A DNA stretch of 37,212 nucleotides from Blastococcus sp. KM273128 (GTDB lineage Bacteria > Actinomycetota > Actinomycetes > Mycobacteriales > Geodermatophilaceae), in contig NZ_SSXA01000036.1 in the NCBI RefSeq assembly GCF_021698975.1, positions 1 through 37,212 on the forward strand, in the 5' to 3' direction. Shown here piece by piece: positions 15,311-23,715 of this stretch; position 1 is the first letter of the stretch; each line of letters opens with the position of its first letter. Position numbers and translations under genes: made by a program. The notes under the pieces are model-generated. The model searched no databases. It worked only from the letters and a program-made list of their open reading frames with translations, and was not told the origin of the DNA.

Positions 15311-15885
15311 TCACTCGCCGAAGTAGACCGAGATGAGGCCGAACAGGGCGAAACCGGCGGTGAGGAAAATCGGCCCCAACTGCGACGTGTCGCTGTCGTG
15401 CGCCTCACTGATCATTTCTTCCACGACCACCGCGGTCAGGGCCCCACCGGTGACGGCCAGCACGGACAGCGTCACGAGCTCCGGAGCGTCACGGAGAGCG
15501 AGAAAGCCGAGCGCGGCTCCCCGCAGAATGGTTACGGCAAACCCGGCGGCCAACAGGACTCGGCGCTTGCGGCTGTTTCCGGCGCTGCGCAGCGTGGCCA
15601 CCGCGGCGAAGCCCTCCGGGATGTCCGCCGGCACCTGCCCGAGGGCCAGCAGGAGCCCGAGCGCTGAATTTGAGGACGGTCCCGGTCCCGGAGATGCCGC
15701 CGCGAGAGAACCGCTTCTGCATCACCCCGATACCCCCGATCGAGTCCCGGGGGGTGAATTCCACCGACGACGAACGCTGCAATCGTGATCCACTTGGGGA
15801 TCTACGTCGAGGACCTCAGGGACCAGGTCCACGGAGACGACGCCGAAGATCACTTCCCGAGCAGCCCGCCACCGAAATCCCCGAT
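15311..15885 (-). pseudogene. ZIP-family metal transporter remnant, several frameshifts
   Basis: The C-terminal half is intact as a reading frame: LLLALGQVPADIPEGFAAVA, then VVVEEMISEAHDSD and a final helix AGFALFGLISVYFGE, matching the ZIP helices with their NIPEG and E(E)MI-EAH metal motifs. Upstream on the same strand, pieces of the missing half appear in other frames: AAREVIFGVVSVDLVPEVL, WITIAAFVVGGI and PRDSIGGIGVMQKRFSRGG. At least three frame changes are needed, one at the G run 15,749-15,754. It probably once imported or exported zinc-type ions. I infer a dead gene. Confidence 0.7.
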
Positions 15886-16015
15886 GACCGCAGCATGGCC
15901 GCTACCGCTAGGACCTGCAGAACTCGTTCACCGCCGTCTCCCATGATCGCTGGAACGGCCTCTGCGCTCTCGTCTCCGCACTCCGAGGGTGAGATTCCGC
16001 TCCACATCATTGCTG

Positions 16016-17560
16016 TCAGGCGACGGCTGCCCGGTTTCTCCGGTGCAGTAGGCGAAAGGCGAGCCCGGCGATGAGAGCCGATGTGACAGTGAGCAGAACC
16101 GGGAGGTCGCCGGTTCGGGCGTAGGGGGTGAGGCCGGTGCGGAGAGGAACCGTGGCTGTGAGGAGCTCTGGTGTGCCGAGTGCGCCCTGCTCGGCGATGC
16201 TGCCGTCTGGCAGGACAATCGCGGTGTAGCCGGTCGGCGCGGCCTGCAGGACTGCGCGATCCAGCTCCCGGGCCCGCATCCGGGCGGCCGCCACCTCGGT
16301 GGCCGGCACCTCCTCGGTGGTGTAGGAGGCGGCGTTGGTCGGTACCAGCAGGACCTGGCCGCCCGCCCTGACCGCGGCGCGGGCCCGGTCGGAGAAGAAG
16401 ACCTCGTAGGAGATGACCACGCCCAAAGGTCCCGCGGGCGTCTCGAGCAGCCCGGGTCCGCGGCCGGGGACGGCGTCCCGGGGGACCAGCGCGGTCATGT
16501 TCGACAGTTGCTCGAACAGGCCGCGGGCCGGGATGTACTCTCCGAACGGGACGCGATGCGCCTTCTCGTAGCGATCCACCAGGCGGCCGTCGGGTGCCCA
16601 GGCAACCGCGGCATTCCGGAAGCTCGTCTCACCGGACTCGGTGACTCCGGCGACGACGGTCGCGCCGGTACGCCGGGCCAGTGCTGCCATCCGGTCGGCT
16701 TCGCGGGTCTCGGCCACCGGTCCGGTCACCCCGATGCTGCTTTCCGGCCAGAGGACAAGGTCCAGGTCGGCCGGCAGGTCCTCGCTGACGTCGAACAGTC
16801 GCTCGGTCACCTCCTGCTCGTCGGCCTCGACCGCGGGGATCCCGCGCGGGCCGCCGCCCTGCGCCACGGCAGTCAGCAGCTGGCCGGCCGGTCCGCCGCT
16901 CGGCTGGGCGAGGGCGACGCCGGCCGCGCTGACTGCGGCCAGTGCCGCGACGAGCACCAGCGTGCGGATCCGCCGGTGGGCCACAACGAGCCCGGTCACT
17001 GCCGCTCCCGCACCGGTGGTCAGCCCGACGACGAGCAGGGAGCCCCCGAGGGGCGCGGCCGCGGCAAAGGGGCCGTCGAGCTGCCCCAGCGCCAGCCCCG
17101 GGAGAGGAAATCCTCCGAACGGGAACCGGGCGCGCACGGCCTCCAGCGCCACGAGCGCCGCCGGAACCGTCCACCAGCGTTCCCGCCCCGGATCGACCAG
17201 CAGCATCGCCGCGGCAAACAAGGCCACCTCGAGCACCAGGACGGCGGCGAAGCCGGCCGGGTGGAAGCCGGTGAGCCAGGACAGCGTCGGCGCGAAGAAA
17301 CCCAGCCCGGCCACGGCGCCCAGGACCAGCCGATGCCGCCACCGCAGACCCAGCAGCGCCCCGGTGAGGAGGGCCGCACCGGCCGGCGCCAGGTACCACG
17401 CCGACCGCGGTGGCATGCTGCCCGCCAGCAGTACGCCGGCCGCCAGCCCGGCGACCAGGCGCTGCCAGCCGTGCAGCCACCGGTCGCGCACGCCGAGGGC
17501 CGTCGCCGGGGCCCGCTCGCGCCCGCTGGCTGCCGGGGCCAGTCGCTCCGTCCGAGTCAC
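16016..17560 (-). CDS. lnt: Apolipoprotein N-acyltransferase homologue with Ser in place of the catalytic Cys
   Basis: The 514-residue protein has six to seven N-terminal membrane helices (about 33-215), a nitrilase-type periplasmic domain (about 225-480) and a final helix. Lnt adds the third acyl chain to lipoproteins through a Glu-Lys-Cys triad. E273 (LVLWPESS) and K333 (YEKAHRVPFGEY) are present. The position of the nucleophile in the usual CYE motif reads ISYEVFF, with Ser at 384 (codon TCC at 16,409-16,411). It may be inactive, use Ser, or have another role. Its GTG overlaps the TGA of the upstream TlpA-like gene, so it sits last in a resB-tlpA-lnt operon. The TlpA-like protein is itself a predicted lipoprotein. 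Confidence 0.85.
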   Translation of the reverse strand: MTRTERLAPAASGRERAPATALGVRDRWLHGWQRLVAGLAAGVLLAGSMPPRSAWYLAPAGAALLTGALLGLRWRHRLVLGAVAGLGFFAPTLSWLTGFHPAGFAAVLVLEVALFAAAMLLVDPGRERWWTVPAALVALEAVRARFPFGGFPLPGLALGQLDGPFAAAAPLGGSLLVVGLTTGAGAAVTGLVVAHRRIRTLVLVAALAAVSAAGVALAQPSGGPAGQLLTAVAQGGGPRGIPAVEADEQEVTERLFDVSEDLPADLDLVLWPESSIGVTGPVAETREADRMAALARRTGATVVAGVTESGETSFRNAAVAWAPDGRLVDRYEKAHRVPFGEYIPARGLFEQLSNMTALVPRDAVPGRGPGLLETPAGPLGVVISYEVFFSDRARAAVRAGGQVLLVPTNAASYTTEEVPATEVAAARMRARELDRAVLQAAPTGYTAIVLPDGSIAEQGALGTPELLTATVPLRTGLTPYARTGDLPVLLTVTSALIAGLAFRLLHRRNRAAVA

Positions 17561-18222
17561 GGCGCGGTGGCCTCGGCCGCCAGCCGGGACACGAGCTCCT
17601 CGAGCCGGGCAGCAGACACCGGCCCGACCTGCCGGTCCACGACCCGCCCGTCGGCGTCAACCGCCAGGGTGACTGGCAGCCCGGGCGCGGCCAGCTCGGT
17701 CATCAGCGCCTTGTCCTGGTCCACCACGTGCGCGTAGGTGACCCCCAGGTCGCTCAGCAGCGAGACCGCGGCCGACCGCGTGTCCTGGGTGTTGACCCCC
17801 AGGAACCCGATCCGGTCGCCGTAGCGCTGGTAGGCGTCCTGCAGCAGCGGCATCTCTTCGCGGCAGGGAGCGCACCAGCTCGCCCACAGGTTGACCAGGA
17901 CCGGTCGGTCGCCGAGGTCCTCCAGTGCCACCTCCTGGCTCCCCACCAGGCAGGGCAGTCGCAGTGCCGGTACACCCGCCGCGCCGCCGACCGTGGCGCC
18001 GTCGGCCGCGAAGGCCTCGCAGCCGGCCACGTCGGCGGGGACAGTGACCGGAGCCGCGTCCGCGTTCCCGTCAGAGGTCGGCGAGCCGGCCCCGCAGCCG
18101 CTCACCGCGAACGCGACGACGACCGCGGCCGCCCATCGGCGGACCCTGGACCGGCGGGGGAGCGCCGGGCTCCTCCGGCCGGCCGGGGCGGAGCCGGTGC
18201 GGACCGGCGGGCGAGGTGGCAC
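17557..18222 (-). CDS. TlpA/ResA-like thiol-disulfide oxidoreductase, predicted lipoprotein
   Basis: The 221-residue protein has a basic start, a hydrophobic leader and the lipobox AVSGC (lipidated C43), followed by a TlpA-type thioredoxin domain. NLWASWCAPC contains the redox pair C117 and C120, and GLPVTL carries the cis-Pro. Two further Cys (C68, C91) lie before the domain. In System II cytochrome c maturation such proteins keep apocytochrome haem-binding cysteines reduced. It lies 60 bases downstream of resB and overlaps the following lnt-like gene, supporting that role. The usual electron donor CcdA is not in the window. Confidence 0.88.
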   Translation of the reverse strand: MPPRPPVRTGSAPAGRRSPALPRRSRVRRWAAAVVVAFAVSGCGAGSPTSDGNADAAPVTVPADVAGCEAFAADGATVGGAAGVPALRLPCLVGSQEVALEDLGDRPVLVNLWASWCAPCREEMPLLQDAYQRYGDRIGFLGVNTQDTRSAAVSLLSDLGVTYAHVVDQDKALMTELAAPGLPVTLAVDADGRVVDRQVGPVSAARLEELVSRLAAEATAP

Positions 18223-18282
18223 GACTCAGCTTACGAAGCGGGGCCCGGAAGGATCCGCGGGCGACCGGGGCCACCTCGCGAG

Positions 18283-19896
18283 TCAGCTGTCGCGGCGTTG
18301 CGTCGGCCGGCCCTCACCGAGCAAACTGGTGGAGAGCGCCCGGAGTCGTTCGTGCACGTCGCCGCTTCCGCCGCGGGCGAGTCCCGCCAGCGACACCGTC
18401 GTCGATCGCTCGTCGCCGGAGCCAGGCGCCGGCGTGCCGGTGACTCGGGCGAAGACTCGTTCCCGGCGCACCAGCAGGGCCGCCAGGAGCCCGAGCAGCA
18501 TGGTGATCGCGCTGACCAGAACCCAGACCTGCCCCGGATCGTACGAGACCTGCAGCGCCGCGAACTCCCGGAAGCCGTCGAACCGGACCACCGTGCCATC
18601 CTCGAACGTCGCACTCTCCCCGACGCTCAGATTGGCCTCGCCGATCCGATCCAACGCTCCCACGTCGATCTGCCGCCGGTCGAGGGTGAACACCGACTGC
18701 GGGGTGCCGCTGTCCAGCCCCAGGTAACCGCGGTAACCGATGATGGCCACCTGCGGGTTGAGCGGCCGCGCGTCCACCGAGGTGAGCACCCCGCCCTGGA
18801 CCAGGCCGGTCGGGGCGAAGAAGCCCTCCAGGGCGAAGCCGTCACCGGAGCCGTCCCCGAGGTCGGGCAGTTTCACCACCCCCTCGCTGGCGAACGTCGC
18901 GCTGTCCCGGGGCAGGAACGGCGCTGAGATCTCCTCGAAGACCTGACCGTTCGGCAGCGTCACCGTGAACAGCGGAGTGAAGCCGTGCCCGGTCACGTAC
19001 AGGCGATCGCCCTCGGAGCGGAAAGGGTCGTTGACCCCGATCGTCGTCTGCCTGGTGGCCGCCCCCGGATCCGCCTGCACTCCGATGTCGGCGGTGAACG
19101 AGGCCGGCGTGCCGTTGAGCTCGTACGTGGCGCGGAAGTCCTCCAGGTCGAAGCAGAGCGGCGTCAAGGTGTCCGGATCGACCAACGGCCCGGCGACGTA
19201 CCGGTCGTACTGCTGGAAGGAATTGCAAAAGCCGTCGCCCTCGGTCACCAGGATGCTGCCCTCGTAGCCCCACAGCTTTCCGCCGGCCAGCGCGACCAGC
19301 AGAGCCAGCAGCGACAGGTGGAAGACCAGGTTGCCGGTCTCCTTCACCCGACCGCGCTCGGCCGAGATCTCCACGCCCGCTTTCGTGCTGCGCCGGGACA
19401 CCAGAAACCGCGCCGATCGCAGGTCGGCCTCCACTCGCTCGGCCGCCACCTCCGCGGGCAGCGCGACCTCCTCGGTGGCGTGAACCGGGAGCCGGTGCAG
19501 ATGGCGCGGCACGGGCGGCGGGTCGGCCCGCAGGGCCCGCGCGTGCTCGATGCAGCGCGGCACCAGGCACCCGATCAGCGAGACGAACAGCAGGAGGTAG
19601 ATCGCCGAGAACCAGGGGCTGGAGAAGACGTCGAACATCCCCAGCCTGTCCAGGACAGGCGCCAGGTCGGGGTTCTCCCGGAAGAACCCGGCCACCGCGC
19701 TGGGGGTCAGCGACCGCTGCGGGAACAGCGAGCCGGGGACCGCCGCCAGGGCCAGCAGGAACAGCAGCACGACCGCCGTCCGCATGCTGGTCAACCACCG
19801 CCAGCGGCGCAGCAGCCACCGTCCGAGCCGGTGCAGCAGCGGACCTCGGGAGGGAGTGGATGGCGGCCGTGCCGGGCGGGGCTGCAGGTTGGTCAT
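18283..19896 (-). CDS. resB: Cytochrome c biogenesis protein ResB (Ccs1)
   Basis: The 537-residue ResB-family protein starts at the ATG at 19,894-19,896 (MTNLQPRPARPPSTPSRGPL). Helices are visible at about 38-57 (LTSMRTAVVLLFLLALAAVP), about 93-113, near 190 (LVFHLSLLALLVALAGG) and a last one near 460-480 (VWVLVSAITMLLGLLAALLV), with a large extracytoplasmic domain between the last two. ResB and CcsA/CcsB together transport and attach haem to apocytochrome c. It is divergent from ccsB, with 484 bases between, and leads the resB-tlpA-lnt operon. It looks full length. Confidence 0.92.
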   Translation of the reverse strand: MTNLQPRPARPPSTPSRGPLLHRLGRWLLRRWRWLTSMRTAVVLLFLLALAAVPGSLFPQRSLTPSAVAGFFRENPDLAPVLDRLGMFDVFSSPWFSAIYLLLFVSLIGCLVPRCIEHARALRADPPPVPRHLHRLPVHATEEVALPAEVAAERVEADLRSARFLVSRRSTKAGVEISAERGRVKETGNLVFHLSLLALLVALAGGKLWGYEGSILVTEGDGFCNSFQQYDRYVAGPLVDPDTLTPLCFDLEDFRATYELNGTPASFTADIGVQADPGAATRQTTIGVNDPFRSEGDRLYVTGHGFTPLFTVTLPNGQVFEEISAPFLPRDSATFASEGVVKLPDLGDGSGDGFALEGFFAPTGLVQGGVLTSVDARPLNPQVAIIGYRGYLGLDSGTPQSVFTLDRRQIDVGALDRIGEANLSVGESATFEDGTVVRFDGFREFAALQVSYDPGQVWVLVSAITMLLGLLAALLVRRERVFARVTGTPAPGSGDERSTTVSLAGLARGGSGDVHERLRALSTSLLGEGRPTQRRDS

Positions 19897-20380
19897 GGCA
19901 TCCTCGCTGCGGCCTGGCTGCGAACAGGCGCCGTCGGACACGGCCGGATCCTCGAGTGCCTGCTCACTGCGGCCCCTCCACGGGAACAGTCCTTGCGCCG
20001 GCCCCCGGGTCGGTGGTGACCAGGAGCAAGCGGCGTGGTCGATCGGCGGCGGGTGCGTTCGCCGTCCCGACAGGCTACGAGGTGCCTTAGTAGGCGAGTG
20101 GTGTGGTCCTCGCGCTCCGGCCATGACTGCAGCCGTCGTCCGCGCACGGTGAGGGCCAGGCGTGTCATGTCGCAGGTTGGCGCGAGCCGGATCCCAGGTC
20201 GAACGTGCCAGCATCTACGATCCGGGCTAGGAGCCGGTCGTGGGAGCGTCATCAACCTGGGCGAGGTCGGCTCCGGTTCGCCAACGCGGTGAGGGGACGC
20301 CGCGCCACGGTTGCGCTCACCGTTCAACCTCTCCCGGTCAGAAGCCGACAGCCACCGCCTCCAGCAAGAAAGGGCCCTGT
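19897..20380. other. Divergent regulatory region between resB and ccsB
   Basis: No gene is supported. It must hold promoters for both directions. An imperfect spaced palindrome ACGA-N7-TAGTAGG lies at 20,077-20,094, resembling ACTA-N7-TAGT sites in front of the DUF3105 gene (25,864) and the membrane protein at 30,344. A purine-rich CAAGAAAGGG lies about 10 bases before the ccsB start. Confidence 0.4.
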
Positions 20381-21373
20381 ATGACTCCCGCTGCGTGGTC
20401 CTCGTTGTCGGACTCGCTGTTCAGCGCCACCATCGCCGTCTACTCGGTCGCGGTGCTGGTGTTCAGCGCCGATCTCGCCTTCGGGCGCCACGGCACTCCG
20501 CGTGCCGAACGGCGCCCCTCGACCGTCGCCCGCGTCGGCGCCCCGCCCCCCGGCGCCGAGCCCCGGAACGCCGAGGACCTGTCGCCGGTGCGGGAGCGCG
20601 TCGCATCGACCCGCCGATGGGGTCTCGCGGGCCTGGCCCTGACGATGCTGGGTGCAGTGCTGCACGCCGGGGTGCTCGTTGCCCGCAGCGCCGCCACGGG
20701 CCGGGTGCCCTGGGGCAACATGTACGAGTTCGGAACGGCGTCGGTACTCATCGGCGTCGTCGCGTACATCGTGGTAGCGACCCGAGTGCCCGGGGTGCGC
20801 CGCATCGGCGCTTTCGTCCTGGGCCTTGCCGTTTTCGGCCTCGTGCTGATCGGGCTCTACCTGTACGCCGCCGCCGGTCCACTGATCGCAGCGCTCCGGT
20901 CGGACTGGCTCGCGGTGCACGTCTCCGCGGCCATCATCTCCTTCGGGATCTTCATGGTCAGCGGTGTGGCCAGCGCCCTCTACCTCGTCAGGGTTCACCA
21001 CGAACAGCGGATCCCGACGGACGCCCGGCCTTCGGCAGGTCTCGCCGTCCGGCTGCCCGCCGCGGCGGCACTGGACCGCGTCGCGCACCGCACGGCCGTC
21101 TTCGGCTTTCCGATCTGGACCTTCGCCGTCATCGCCGGGGCCATCTGGGCCGAGAGCGCCTGGGGCCGGTTCTGGGGCTGGGACCCCAAGGAGACCTGGG
21201 CCTTCATCTCCTGGGTGCTCTACGCCGTCTACCTGCATGCGCGCACCACTGCCGGGTGGCGCGGCAAGCCGGCGGCCTGGATCAACCTGTTGGCCTTCGC
21301 CAGCCTCGTCTTCAACCTCCTCTTCGTGAACCTCGTCTCGACGGGGCTGCACTCCTACGGCGGGGTGGACTGA
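20381..21373 (+). CDS. ccsB: Cytochrome c biogenesis protein CcsB (CcsA/ResC family)
   Basis: The 330-residue polytopic membrane protein contains the haem-handling motif WGWDPKETW (265-273) of the CcsA/CcmC/CcmF family and conserved His residues on flanking helices (H95, H180, H324). An N-terminal helix (about 15-35) is followed by a 40-residue Pro/Arg-rich loop and the remaining helices. With ResB it forms the System II haem lyase. I chose the ATG at 20,381 because the helix starts just after it and the upstream frame is low-complexity. Decayed pieces of a paralogue lie at 31,881-34,520. Confidence 0.92.
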   Translation: MTPAAWSSLSDSLFSATIAVYSVAVLVFSADLAFGRHGTPRAERRPSTVARVGAPPPGAEPRNAEDLSPVRERVASTRRWGLAGLALTMLGAVLHAGVLVARSAATGRVPWGNMYEFGTASVLIGVVAYIVVATRVPGVRRIGAFVLGLAVFGLVLIGLYLYAAAGPLIAALRSDWLAVHVSAAIISFGIFMVSGVASALYLVRVHHEQRIPTDARPSAGLAVRLPAAAALDRVAHRTAVFGFPIWTFAVIAGAIWAESAWGRFWGWDPKETWAFISWVLYAVYLHARTTAGWRGKPAAWINLLAFASLVFNLLFVNLVSTGLHSYGGVD

Positions 21374-21766
21374 CACACCGCCGATCCGGTCGGGCTCGCG
21401 GTCCGATCCGATCGCGGTCGTCACGAGTGGCGGGCCGGATCCGTCCGGCGACGGGCTCGGAGCGCCCGTACGGCGCTCGACACGCCGGGTTCCCGTCCGC
21501 ACGACCGGCTCGTTGTTCGCGACGAGCGCGGAGGAGGGCGCTGTCGCCCACGGCGCCTTGCAGGCGGCCCTGCTGACGGCCTCGGCGGGAACCCCCTGAT
21601 CGACCCCACGGGCGTCAACACCGACGACTTCCTGGTGCGCCAGTTGCGGCCGCCAAGCGCCGCATAGCCGCACGCTGGGGCCGACTGAAGGCACCGGGCC
21701 TTCCCGAAGAGAAGCGCGTCGATTCGGCGGTGCACGGTGTGCGCCCGTGGGACGGCTCGACACCCT
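21374..21766. other. Gene-free stretch between ccsB and the hybrid element
   Basis: No complete gene is supported. A short plus-strand frame near 21,575-21,667 (GGNPLIDPTGVNTDDFLVRQ...) looks more protein-like than its surroundings and ends at a TAG. It may be the tail of a lost gene, but I do not recognise it. The stretch ends with ACCCT (21,762-21,766), the target duplication of the following element. Confidence 0.35.
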
Positions 21767-21832
21767 TGTCGACGACGCCTGAAAACTGACCCCCTCGCGA
21801 CGGGCGGGTTCCACGGCTTGTCGCAACACTCC
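21767..21832 (+). repeat. Left end: 37-bp IS21-type IR plus IS30-type IR
   Basis: Bases 21,767-21,803 are the IS21-type repeat, with CTGACCCCCT and GCGACGG blocks. Bases 21,804-21,832 continue as GCGGGTTC...GTCGCAACACT, which pairs imperfectly with the inner right end (GCGGATTC...GTCGCAACGCT). The transposase gene starts 16 bases further in. Confidence 0.8.
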
Positions 21833-21847
21833 TGGTAGGCGAGGGGT

Positions 21848-23024
21848 GTGCGAGTGGGACGGCGGGGCCGCAAACGAAAACTCGATCTCGAGTCCGAGTA
21901 CTGGAAGCTGCTGCAGTCAGGCGTCGGCACCGTCGCCGCCTGCAAGCTGCTGGGCATCGGCCGCAAGACCGGCTACCGGTGGCGAGCCGAGAACGGCGGA
22001 CTACCGCCGGGCAGGTTGGCCGAGACGGCCCGCTCCGGCCGCTACCTGTCTCTTCTCGAACGCCAGCGCATCGCCACCCTGCGCGAGCGCGGGCTCGGCG
22101 TCCGCGAGATCGCCCGCCGCCTGGGGCGGTCGCCCTCGACGGTCAGCCGGGAACTGCGCCGGCACCAGCGTCCGCACGACCGCGGCATCTACGACGGCGA
22201 CCTAGCGCACGCCCGCGCCCGCGAACGGCTCCGGCGACCGCGCCGGCCGGTGCTGGCCCGCGAACCGGAGCTGCGCCAGGTCGTGCAGGACCTTCTGGAG
22301 CAGGAGTGGAGTCCGGCGCAGATCGCGGCGCACCTGCGCGAGACCTACACGGACCGGCCTGCATGGCATCTGTGCCACGAGACGATCTACCAGGCTCTCT
22401 ACCACGGCGGAAAAGGCGGTCTGAGCAGGGCGTTGACCACGAAGCTGCGGACGGGGCGGCCGCTGCGCAAGCGTCGGCGCACGCCGATGGCGCGGACGCC
22501 ACGATTCATCGCACCGGCGCGGCTGATGCACGCCCGCCCGGCCGTGGTGGAGGAGCGCGCCCGGATCGGCGACTGCGAAGGCGACCTCATCGTCGGGCGG
22601 GCCAGTCGCTCGGCGATCGGCACCCTGGTCGACCGCCGGACCGGTTACCTGCGGCTGGTGCACCTGCCCGACGGACACAGCGCCGAGCGGCTGCAGGTCG
22701 CGATGTTGCCCGTGCTCGCCGGCCTGCCGCCGATGGCCCGCCAGACCCTCACCTGGGACCAGGGCTCGGAGATGGCCTGCCACCACCTACTGAAGGAGTA
22801 CTTCGCCGACGGGATCTTCTTCGCACCCCCGGCCAGCCCCTGGCTGCGCGGCACCAACGAGAACACGAACGGACTGCTGCGGCAGTACTTCCCCAAGGGA
22901 ACCGACCTGCGCCTACTCGATCGACGACCTGCAGGCGGTCGAGCACCGCCTCAACCGGCGGCCCCGAAAGCGACTGGCCTGGCGCAGCCCCACCCACCTG
23001 ATGGAGGCCAAACTGGCCGGGTGA
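21848..23024 (+). pseudogene. IS30-family transposase with a C-terminal frameshift
   Basis: The product starts with two helix-turn-helix regions (SGVGTVAACKLLGIGRKTGY and REIARRLGRSPSTVSRELRR) and continues into the IS30-type DDE catalytic domain: GDCEGDLIVG, LTWDQGSEMACHHL, and NENTNGLLRQYFPKGTDLR. After GTDLR near 22,915 the original frame runs into nonsense. A shift restores YSIDDLQAVEHRLNRRPRKR and the family-typical end at TGA 23,022-23,024. The unshifted frame would end at 23,068. The break removes or garbles the last 35 residues, after the catalytic Glu, so activity is doubtful rather than excluded. Confidence 0.85.
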
Positions 23025-23027
23025 ACT

Positions 23028-23095
23028 CGTCAGCGTTGCGACGGCCGCGCGAATCCGCCCGTCGCTAGAGGGTCAACTTTCGACCGTCGTTGACA
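23028..23095 (+). repeat. Right end: IS30-type IR plus 37-bp IS21-type IR
   Basis: Bases 23,059-23,095 are the IS21-type repeat, reading GGGTCAACTTTCGACCGTCG in the middle, and 23,028-23,058 hold the IS30-type inner repeat. The IS21 part matches the left repeat of the intact IS21 copy (32,287-32,323, inverted) except at three positions. Confidence 0.8.
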
Positions 23096-23136
23096 ACCCT
23101 GCCCCGGTTCCGGCGAAGCAGGCCCCGCTGTCCTCG

Positions 23137-23715
23137 CTAGGCGTCGGGAAGCACGCGTCGGATCACGGTCGGGTTTCCCACCGGCTGGATCTTGACGACC
23201 TCACCCGGTTGAGGTGCGGCGATCATCTTGCCGTCGCCCATGTAGATCCCTACGTGGTCGATGCCGGGCCGCGCCGGCGAATAGTCGAAGAACAAGAGAT
23301 CCCCGGGGCGCGCCTCTGCCATCGAGGGGACCGCTCGTCCGGCCGTCGCCTGCTGCGAGGAGACCCGGGGGAGTTCTATGCCTTGGCTTCTGTAGACCGA
23401 CTGGGTGAATCCGGAGCAGTCGAGACCTCTTGTCGGGTCGGTGCCGCCCCAGAGATAGGGCACTCCGAGATATTCGAGCGCCTTGGCGGTGACGGCGGAC
23501 CCGGCGTCCGTTCCGCCGACCGGCGGCGTCGAACCACTCGCGCCGGCAGACGAGCTCACGGCGTTCGGGGACGGCGGTGCAGTATCCCGGATCAAGCCGG
23601 CGGCGGCCGCAGCGGACGCCCAGTCGGTCGAGGTGGCGCGAGGTCGGGTCACCAGCGGTGCAAGCTGCGCCTGAATCTCGGCGATGCGCGACTGCACCTG
23701 GGCAAGGCCGTCCAT
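23137..23715 (-). CDS. NlpC/P60 (C40) peptidase-type protein without signal peptide
   Basis: The 192-residue protein has a short N-terminal helix (MDGLAQVQSRIAEIQAQLAP), a Ser/Ala/Pro linker and an NlpC/P60 domain (about 72-192). C100 lies in GLDCSGFTQSVY and H154 in DHVGIYMGDG. The third position often held by His reads MIAAPQPGE. Such enzymes cut peptidoglycan stem peptides. No leader peptide or clear ribosome binding site precedes the ATG, and a stop lies 13 codons upstream in frame. N-termini of this VQxRIxxIQ type occur in cell-wall enzymes encoded with actinobacterial flagellar genes, so export by the flagellar apparatus is possible. That is inference, supported only by the fliL gene 8 kb away. 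Confidence 0.85.
   Translation of the reverse strand: MDGLAQVQSRIAEIQAQLAPLVTRPRATSTDWASAAAAAGLIRDTAPPSPNAVSSSAGASGSTPPVGGTDAGSAVTAKALEYLGVPYLWGGTDPTRGLDCSGFTQSVYRSQGIELPRVSSQQATAGRAVPSMAEARPGDLLFFDYSPARPGIDHVGIYMGDGKMIAAPQPGEVVKIQPVGNPTVIRRVLPDA

Larger units (their letters stand above)
21767..23095 (+). mobile_element. Hybrid element: IS21-type ends enclosing an IS30-type module
   Basis: The 1,329-bp element is bounded by TGTCGACGACG... and its inverted partner ending ...CGTCGTTGACA, with a perfect 5-bp duplication ACCCT at 21,762-21,766 and 23,096-23,100. The outer 37 bases of the left end are identical to the right terminal repeat of the IS21 copy at 32,287-34,462. The outer 37 bases of the right end match that copy's left repeat at 34 of 37 positions. 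Internal to both ends, the sequence switches at the same point (after GCGACGG) to imperfect IS30-like inverted repeats and an IS30-family transposase gene. No istA or istB is present. Either an IS30 element replaced the IS21 core, or this is a mobile cassette moved in trans. Confidence 0.82.

Noticed and set aside
18985..20019. A 344-codon plus-strand frame opposite resB
   Set aside because: ResB on the minus strand has clear helices and family blocks. The antisense product is rich in Q, R, H and D without motifs.
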